Shown here piece by piece: positions 58,938-64,000 of a DNA stretch of 64,000 nt; within the stretch, counting starts at the first letter, position 1, and every line of letters begins with the position of its first letter. The notes beneath the pieces were generated by a model. The model did not search any database and had not been told where the DNA came from. It saw only the letters and a program-made list of their open reading frames with translations. The stretch spans positions 6,227,501 through 6,291,500 of the forward strand of contig NZ_JAZHRV010000001.1 of the NCBI RefSeq assembly GCF_036924595.1, in the 5' to 3' direction. The position numbers were made by a program, and so were the translations under genes. This DNA is from Bradyrhizobium algeriense. GTDB taxonomy: Bacteria; Pseudomonadota; Alphaproteobacteria; Rhizobiales; Xanthobacteraceae.

Positions 58938-60203
58938 TCACAGCCACGGCGCCGGCCGGTCCATCGCGATCAGCTCTTCGACCTCGATGCGCGGGCGCAC
59001 CACGGCGTATTGGTCGTCCTTGACGAGGACTTCGGGCACCAGCGCGCGCGTATTGTAGAAGCCGGACTGCACCGCGCCGTAGGCGCCGGCGGTCATGATC
59101 GCGATGAGATCGCCGGCCTTGGGTTCGGGAAGGTTGCGGTCGAGGGCGAGATAGTCGCCGGTCTCGCAGACCGGACCGACGACGTCGGCCGTGATGGTTC
59201 GGACGCCCTTGACGGGCTCGCGAACGGGGAGAATGTCGTGGTGGGCTTCGTACAGCGTGGGGCGGATCAAATCGTTCATCGCGGCGTCGATGATGACGAA
59301 GTTCTTGGCCTCGCCGGGCTTCACATAGATGACGCGGGAAACGAGGATGCCGGCGTTGCCGACGATCATCCGCCCGGGCTCGAACATCAGCGTGCAGCCG
59401 AGATTATGCGTCACCCGCTTGACCATTGCAGCATAGGCCGACGGCAATGGCGGCGCTTCGCGGTCGGCGTGATAGGGGATGCCGAGCCCGCCGCCGAAAT
59501 CGATATGCTCGATCTTGTGGCCGTCGGCGCGCAGCGTCTGCACGAAATCGGAAAGAATCCGGAACGCGGTCTCCATCTTGGACAGATCGGTGATCTGGCT
59601 ACCGATATGCATGTCGGTGCCGGTCACCTCGATGCCCGGCAGCTTCGCCGCGAGGGCATAGACCTCGCGCGCCCGCAGAATCGGGATGCCGAACTTGTTC
59701 TCGGACTTGCCGGTGGCGATCTTGGCATGCGTCCCGGCATCGACGTCCGGATTGACCCGCAACGAAATCCGCGCGGTCTTGCCAGTCTCGACCGCCAACT
59801 TCGACAGCAATTCCAGTTCGGGCTCGGATTCGACGTTGATGCAGAGAATGTCCGCGGCGAGCGCCGCACGCAGTTCGGGTTCGGTCTTGCCGACGCCTGA
59901 GAAAAGAATCTTGCTCGGCGGAATCCCCGCGGCTAGCGCGCGCTTGAGTTCGCCGCCCGACACGACGTCGGCCCCGGCGCCGAGTTTCGCCAGCGTGCGC
60001 AGCACCGACTGGTTGGAATTCGCCTTCATGGCGTAGCAGACCAGCGTCTTCTCGCCAGCAAAGGCCTCGGTGAAGACGCGGTAATGGCGCTCCAGCGTCG
60101 CCGTCGAATAGCAATAGAACGGCGTGCCGACCGCGTCCGCAAGTTCGGACAGGTTGACGGCCTCGGCGTGGAGCACGCCGTTGCGATAGTCAAAATGGTT
60201 CAT
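58938..60203 (-). CDS. lysA: diaminopimelate decarboxylase
   Basis: A 421-residue PLP-dependent fold III decarboxylase making lysine from meso-diaminopimelate. The PLP-lysine lies in LVCYAMKANSNQSV; HIGSQITDLSKME, GGGLGIPY and the C-terminal CETGDYLALDR and GAYGAVQSGFYNTR segments are conserved. Only a weak ribosome site is seen before this ATG; the frame runs further upstream into a repeat. Downstream of lptM and argH on the same strand. Confidence 0.95.
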   Translation of the reverse strand: MNHFDYRNGVLHAEAVNLSELADAVGTPFYCYSTATLERHYRVFTEAFAGEKTLVCYAMKANSNQSVLRTLAKLGAGADVVSGGELKRALAAGIPPSKILFSGVGKTEPELRAALAADILCINVESEPELELLSKLAVETGKTARISLRVNPDVDAGTHAKIATGKSENKFGIPILRAREVYALAAKLPGIEVTGTDMHIGSQITDLSKMETAFRILSDFVQTLRADGHKIEHIDFGGGLGIPYHADREAPPLPSAYAAMVKRVTHNLGCTLMFEPGRMIVGNAGILVSRVIYVKPGEAKNFVIIDAAMNDLIRPTLYEAHHDILPVREPVKGVRTITADVVGPVCETGDYLALDRNLPEPKAGDLIAIMTAGAYGAVQSGFYNTRALVPEVLVKDDQYAVVRPRIEVEELIAMDRPAPWL

Positions 60204-60214
60204 GGCGCGCTCAC

Positions 60215-60265
60215 AGCGTTTTCGAGCGAAGTGGATACCGGTTCGCGTCAAGAAAACGCGTCAAA
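60215..60265. repeat. dispersed repeat (copy 2 of 2 in the window)
   Basis: Contains AGCGTTTTCGAGCGAAGTGG then ATACCGGTTCGCGTCAAGAA and AACGCGTCAAA, the complement of the element at 48015-48100. It lies between lysA and lptM. Confidence 0.6.
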
Positions 60266-60273
60266 ACAAGACT

Positions 60274-60540
60274 CTAGTCCAGCAGCGGATCGAGAACGAA
60301 TTTCTTCTTGCCGCCCTTGGGGGCGCTGGGGCCTGCCTCGGATCCGTAGGTCGAATTGAACACGCCGGGCTGCGCCGCGCGCTCGGCCTCGGTATCCGAC
60401 GTGGCCTGGGCCGCTGGCGCCGCCGCGGTCGGCGGCAGGTCGAGGCCACTTTTGCGTCCGCAGCCCCCGAGCGCGAGCGCGGTCACGCTCAGCAGGATGA
60501 TGGCCCATCCCGACGATGACGGGCGGTAGTTACTGATCAC
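60274..60540 (-). CDS. lptM: LptM-like small outer-membrane lipoprotein
   Basis: An 88-residue lipoprotein. Signal and lipobox ALGGCGRKSGLDLPP: the CGRKSGLDLPP just after the cysteine is the YifL/LptM signature. LptM promotes oxidative maturation of the LptD LPS translocon. The start is GTG with GGGGATT upstream. Lying between argH and lysA is a frequent arrangement. Proline/alanine-rich middle, basic tail (PKGGKKKFVLDPLLD). Confidence 0.8.
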   Translation of the reverse strand: MISNYRPSSSGWAIILLSVTALALGGCGRKSGLDLPPTAAAPAAQATSDTEAERAAQPGVFNSTYGSEAGPSAPKGGKKKFVLDPLLD

Positions 60541-60652
60541 GACGAAATCCCCAATGCGCGCCGCACCATACAAAGATTGCCTTGGTCTGGCGAGTGCCGA
60601 TCGGCCACGGAAACCCAAGAAAAACCTAAGCAATTGCAGCGAAATTTTTTCC

Positions 60653-62050
60653 TCAGCCCAATTTTCGCTCTTTTTCCAGCCGTTTCAGCCAGGCTTTGGC
60701 CTGCGACAGCACGTTCTTCGGCGCAGTGCCGCCATAACTGGTCCGGCTCTTGACGGAGGCCTCCACCGACAGCACGCGCAGGGCATCCGCCGTGATTTTC
60801 GGCTCGACCTCCTGCATCGCCTGCAGCGGCAATTCGTGCAGCGCCACGCCCTGCTTCGAGGCGAGGCCGACGATTCGCCCGGTGACATGGTGGGCCTCGC
60901 GGAACGGCATTTTCAGCGTCCGCACCAGCCAGTCGGCCAGGTCGGTGGCGGTGGCATAGCCCTCGCCAGCGGCGGCCTTCATCCGTGCCTCGTCCGGCAC
61001 CAGATCGATGACCATGCCGGTCATGGCCCGAATCGCGAGCGAGAGCGCGGAAAACGCCTCCATGGCACCCTGCTTGTCCTCCTGCATGTCCTTTTGATAG
61101 GCGAGCGGCAGCCCCTTCATCACGATCAGGAGACCGTTGAGCGCGCCGATCACCCGGCCGGTCTTGGCGCGCACCAGTTCGGCCGCGTCCGGATTACGCT
61201 TCTGCGGCATGATCGAGGAGCCGGTGGTGAACTTGTCGGAGAGCCGCACCAGGCCGACCAGCGGCGAGGTCCAGATCACGATCTCCTCGGCAAAACGCGA
61301 CATATGCACGGCCGCGATCGACGCCGCCGACAGGGTCTCCAGCACGAAGTCGCGATCCGATACGGCGTCCAGCGAATTGGCCATCGGGCGGTCGAAGCCG
61401 AGCGCCTTGGCTGTGGCGGTGCGATCGATCGGAAACGAGGTTCCGGCCAACGCCGCGGCCCCGAGCGGCGATTCGTTCAGCCGCTTGCGCGCATCGGCAA
61501 AGCGGCCGCGGTCGCGCGCGGCCATCTCGACATAGGCCAGCAGATGATGCCCGAACGTGACGGGCTGGGCGGTCTGCAGATGGGTGAAGCCCGGCATCAC
61601 GGTCGCGGCATGTTCCAGCGCGCGGCTGGCCAGCGCATGCTGGAAGGCGGCCAGCGCCGCATCTGTTACGTCGATCGTGTCGCGGACATAGAGCCGGAAA
61701 TCGGTCGCCACCTGGTCGTTGCGGGAGCGTGCGGTGTGCAGCCGTCCCGCTGCCGGCCCGATCAATTCGGAAAGCCGGCTCTCGACGTTCATATGGATGT
61801 CTTCGAGCGCGCGCTTGAAGTCGAACGAGCCCTTGCCGATTTCTGACAAAATCGTGTCTAGACCCTTGCCGATATTTTTCGCATCAACAGCGGTGATAAT
61901 GCCTTGCGCGGCCAGCATTGCGGCGTGGGCCTTGGACGCGGCGATGTCCTGGGCATAGAGGTGACGGTCGACGTCGATCGAGACGTTGATTTCCTCCATG
62001 ATCGCATCGGGACGCTCGGTGAACCGGCCGCCCCACATCTTGTTGCTCAT
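60653..62050 (-). CDS. argH: argininosuccinate lyase
   Basis: A 465-residue enzyme of the aspartase/fumarase superfamily releasing arginine and fumarate. The signature [12 protein letters not shown] is intact, as are [20 protein letters not shown] and [21 protein letters not shown] lies before the ATG. The frame extends over 300 bases further upstream, but that part overlaps the tlpA promoter side and is not conserved. First gene of argH-lptM-lysA. Confidence 0.96.
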   Translation of the reverse strand: MSNKMWGGRFTERPDAIMEEINVSIDVDRHLYAQDIAASKAHAAMLAAQGIITAVDAKNIGKGLDTILSEIGKGSFDFKRALEDIHMNVESRLSELIGPAAGRLHTARSRNDQVATDFRLYVRDTIDVTDAALAAFQHALASRALEHAATVMPGFTHLQTAQPVTFGHHLLAYVEMAARDRGRFADARKRLNESPLGAAALAGTSFPIDRTATAKALGFDRPMANSLDAVSDRDFVLETLSAASIAAVHMSRFAEEIVIWTSPLVGLVRLSDKFTTGSSIMPQKRNPDAAELVRAKTGRVIGALNGLLIVMKGLPLAYQKDMQEDKQGAMEAFSALSLAIRAMTGMVIDLVPDEARMKAAAGEGYATATDLADWLVRTLKMPFREAHHVTGRIVGLASKQGVALHELPLQAMQEVEPKITADALRVLSVEASVKSRTSYGGTAPKNVLSQAKAWLKRLEKERKLG

Positions 62051-62176
62051 GACTTCCCTGGCCTTACTTCTTAAGCCTTGCCATCTAAATCGTCGAACCG
62101 GCTGCGAAACGCGGTGCCGGTTTCGGCCGTAACTCGACCGTAATCTTGCGCCCTGCATAGCCGTATCTGATACAGG

Positions 62177-62866
62177 ATGACAAACGATATGCCCGAAATG
62201 TCCCCGCCCCGCCCGGCCACGAAACGCCGGATCCCGCTCGCCATCGGTGCAGTGGCGGCTGTGGGCGTGATCGGATTGGGCGCGTTTTACGAGTTCGGCG
62301 GCTTCAAGCGCGGCAGGGGCGGCGATCCCTCCTGTACGGGCGCCGTCGAACTGGCCCGCAAGATCGCGCCGCTGGCGCATGGCGAGGTAGCCGCGCTGAC
62401 CATGGCGACGACCCCGCTGCGGCTCCCCGACCTCGCCTTTGAGGACGCCGAGGGCAAGCCCCGAAAGCTCTCGGAATGGCGCGGCAAGACCGTGCTGGTG
62501 AACCTGTGGGCCACATGGTGCGTGCCTTGCCGTAAAGAGATGCCGGCGCTCGACAGCCTGCAGGCCAAGCTCGGGGGCAAGGATTTTGAGGTGGTCGCCG
62601 TCAATATCGACACCCGCGATCCCGAGAAGCCGAAAACCTTCCTCAAAGAGGCCAATCTGACCAGGCTTGGCTATTTCGCGGACTCAAAAGCCAAGGTTTT
62701 TCAGGACCTTAAGGGCATAGGCAAGGCGCTGGGCATGCCGACCTCGATACTGGTCGATGGCCAGGGCTGCGAAATCGGCAACCTGGCCGGCCCCGCCGAA
62801 TGGGCCAGCGACGACGCAATCAAGCTGATCAAGGCCGCGATGGAGCCAGTGAAGGCGGGGCTTTAG
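62177..62866 (+). CDS. tlpA: membrane-anchored thioredoxin-like protein TlpA
   Basis: A 229-residue protein with an N-terminal membrane anchor (residues about 18-40) and a periplasmic thioredoxin domain with active site WCVPC (Cys115, Cys118). Bradyrhizobium TlpA reduces ScoI and the CuA-bearing subunit II so that copper can be inserted into aa3 oxidase; the motifs [19 protein letters not shown] and GMPTSILVD are very like that protein. Divergent from argH. Two in-frame ATGs near the start are both possible; the first is listed. Confidence 0.93.
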   Translation: MTNDMPEMSPPRPATKRRIPLAIGAVAAVGVIGLGAFYEFGGFKRGRGGDPSCTGAVELARKIAPLAHGEVAALTMATTPLRLPDLAFEDAEGKPRKLSEWRGKTVLVNLWATWCVPCRKEMPALDSLQAKLGGKDFEVVAVNIDTRDPEKPKTFLKEANLTRLGYFADSKAKVFQDLKGIGKALGMPTSILVDGQGCEIGNLAGPAEWASDDAIKLIKAAMEPVKAGL

Positions 62867-62888
62867 CAGCCCGGCGATAGAATCGTAG

Positions 62889-62948
62889 GCTGGGCAAAGC
62901 GACTTGTCCGCCGTAGCTCGAAGAGCGAAGGCGGAAGCGTGCCCACCT
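62889..62948. repeat. dispersed intergenic repeat, copy A
   Basis: The 41 bases at 62891-62931 are identical to 63311-63351. Ends TGGGCAAAG and GTGCCCACC form loose inverted termini. It lies between tlpA and a YjfB-like gene. Confidence 0.75.
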
Positions 62949-63017
62949 AATGTCGCGAACTGGAGAGATGGCGGCACGGCGCAAGCGCGCCTTTGCCTAC
63001 CCTGCAGGACGGTAATT

Positions 63018-63197
63018 TCAGGCCGCAATATTGAGGTTGCCGCCAACGCCGTGGGCGAGATTGGCCGTACCCAGCAGCGTCTGGACCGCGGCTTTCTCGG
63101 CGTCCGCGTTCTGTTTGATGATCGAGGTCTGGATCTGCTGCTGCGTGCCCGCCGCCTTCATCGCCATCATGCTCGAAACCATAGCCATCATATCCAT
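63018..63197 (-). CDS. YjfB-like putative motility protein
   Basis: A 59-residue helical protein matching the YjfB_motility family by its pattern: MDMMAMVSSMMAMKAAGTQQ then an IKQNADAEKAAVQTLLGTA helix. Function is not established; named for genes near flagellar operons in other bacteria. GAGGAG lies nine bases before the ATG. Confidence 0.6.
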   Translation of the reverse strand: MDMMAMVSSMMAMKAAGTQQQIQTSIIKQNADAEKAAVQTLLGTANLAHGVGGNLNIAA

Positions 63198-63307
63198 ACG
63201 CAGCACTCCTCAAACCTGAGGGCACCCTACCCCGGCACCGGTTAACGAATTCTGGAGATTGTGCTGTGAGCGCGGTGGAACCTGTCCGAGCAGCGTGAAA
63301 AAAAGTG

Positions 63308-63493
63308 GGGTGGGCAAAGCGACTTGTCCGCCGTAGCTCGAAGAGCGAAGGGGCCCGCCGATTTTTTCACAACCGGCGATAGCGCCTGTGCAGAGCACGT
63401 CGGCGTTTGAATTTGCAGAGGCATGGTGGGCACGCGGAGCCTGTCATCGGGCGCGCATTCGCGCGACCCGGTGGCTTTTGCCCACCCTACGCA
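63308..63493. repeat. dispersed intergenic repeat, copy B
   Basis: Starts with GGGTGGGCAAAGCGACTTG, identical over 41 bases to copy A, and ends with CTTTTGCCCACCCTACGC, giving inverted ends. The inner part differs from copy A. It fills the gap between the YjfB-like gene and the partial dehydrogenase gene. Confidence 0.7.
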
Positions 63494-63507
63494 TCGAGAG
63501 TGGAGCC

Positions 63508-64000
63508 CTAGCGCGTCGGGACCGGCTTGTCGCCGCGGTAGTCGTAGAAGCCGCGCTGCGTCTTGCGGCCGAGCCAGCCGGCCTCGACATATTTCACGAG
63601 CAGCGGGCACGGCCGGTATTTCGAATCCGCCAGCCCCTCATGCAGCACCTGCATAATCGAAAGACACGTATCCAGACCGATGAAATCGGCGAGTTCCAAC
63701 GGCCCCATCGGGTGATGCGCGCCGAGCTTCATGGCGGCGTCGATCGCCTCGACGTTTCCGACACCCTCATAGAGCGTGTAGATCGCCTCGTTGATCATCG
63801 GCAGCAGGATGCGGTTAACGATGAAGGCCGGGAAATCCTCCGATACCGCGATCTGCTTGCCGACCTTGCCGACAAATTCCTTTGCCGTTTCGAAGGTGGA
63901 ATCGTCGGTGGCGATGCCGCGGATCAACTCAACGAGTTCCATCGCCGGCACCGGATTCATAAAATGAATGCCGATGAAGCGCTCGGGACGATCGGTCGAG
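63508..64000 (-). CDS. 3-hydroxybutyryl-CoA dehydrogenase, partial (N-terminus outside window)
   Basis: The C-terminal 163 residues of a 3-hydroxyacyl-CoA dehydrogenase. It begins within [13 protein letters not shown], which follows the catalytic histidine region, and includes [38 protein letters not shown] and [10 protein letters not shown], all family landmarks. It oxidises 3-hydroxybutyryl-CoA in polyhydroxybutyrate or butyrate metabolism. The NAD-binding N-terminal half lies beyond position 64000. Confidence 0.93.
   Translation of the reverse strand, partial: STDRPERFIGIHFMNPVPAMELVELIRGIATDDSTFETAKEFVGKVGKQIAVSEDFPAFIVNRILLPMINEAIYTLYEGVGNVEAIDAAMKLGAHHPMGPLELADFIGLDTCLSIMQVLHEGLADSKYRPCPLLVKYVEAGWLGRKTQRGFYDYRGDKPVPTR

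Overview
The window is chromosomal DNA of an alphaproteobacterium of the Bradyrhizobium group (Nitrobacteraceae). This rests on the 16S rRNA sequence at the left edge, an rrn promoter of TTGACA-N17-CTATAA form, the high GC content, a TlpA-type thioredoxin beside argH, a SAM-II riboswitch in front of metXW, and several families of short intergenic palindromes. I recognise those palindromes from memory as typical of Bradyrhizobium genomes; no search was run. I saw no tRNA gene, CRISPR array, integrase, transposase or prophage.

Layout, left to right. 1-2.2 kb: the 5' part of an rRNA operon on the minus strand, with leader and promoter. 2.2-7.7 kb: a divergent M23 peptidase, a secreted beta-propeller (NHL/SMP-30-like) protein, two small membrane proteins and a decayed partial copy of the propeller gene. 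7.7-12.7 kb: a modular cell-wall hydrolase with a lipoprotein partner, a BTAD regulator and small conserved proteins. 12.7-18 kb: clpB, a MOSC protein, about 1 kb of repeat-rich intergenic DNA, and a ClpX-type zinc-finger protein lacking the ATPase. 18-25.6 kb: a large adenylate-cyclase/ATPase/TPR protein, a PAP2 phosphatase, a CHAP-like hydrolase and an alpha/beta hydrolase. 25.7-30.8 kb: amino-acid biosynthesis, with riboswitch-controlled metX-metW facing chorismate mutase-hisC-tyrA. 31-35.8 kb: an accessory stretch with a broken methyltransferase gene, a Bug-type binding protein, a DUF1127 protein, a winged-helix/TPR regulator and an acyltransferase-like protein. 35.9-42 kb: a seven-gene minus-strand cluster for a heme-copper oxidase (subunits II, I, two tandem subunit-III-like proteins, IV, a c-type cytochrome and heme O synthase). 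42.5-51.4 kb: membrane proteins, a ChaC-like cyclotransferase, a methyltransferase, YdcF, ftsE-ftsX, a DUF3426 zinc-ribbon protein and a CpdR-like receiver. 51.5-57.4 kb: a large TIGR02302 membrane protein, a carboxymuconolactone decarboxylase-like protein, a beta-hydroxyacid dehydrogenase and an L,D-transpeptidase. 57.5-64 kb: several small proteins, lysA-lptM-argH, divergent tlpA, a YjfB-like protein and the 3' part of a 3-hydroxyacyl-CoA dehydrogenase gene.

Functional threads: envelope maintenance (M23, M15, CHAP-like and L,D-transpeptidase enzymes, FtsEX, TIGR02302, LptM), amino-acid synthesis (Met, Tyr/Phe, His, Lys, Arg) and aerobic respiration. In Bradyrhizobium, TlpA is a known maturation factor for aa3-type oxidase, so it may serve an oxidase such as the one encoded about 20 kb away.

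I found no clearly new multi-gene system. The most unusual items are the 27-bp hairpin repeat array supplying the ftsE leader and ribosome site, the modular hydrolase/lipoprotein pair, the ATPase-less ClpX zinc-finger protein, the decayed duplicate of the propeller gene, and three very small predicted membrane peptides.
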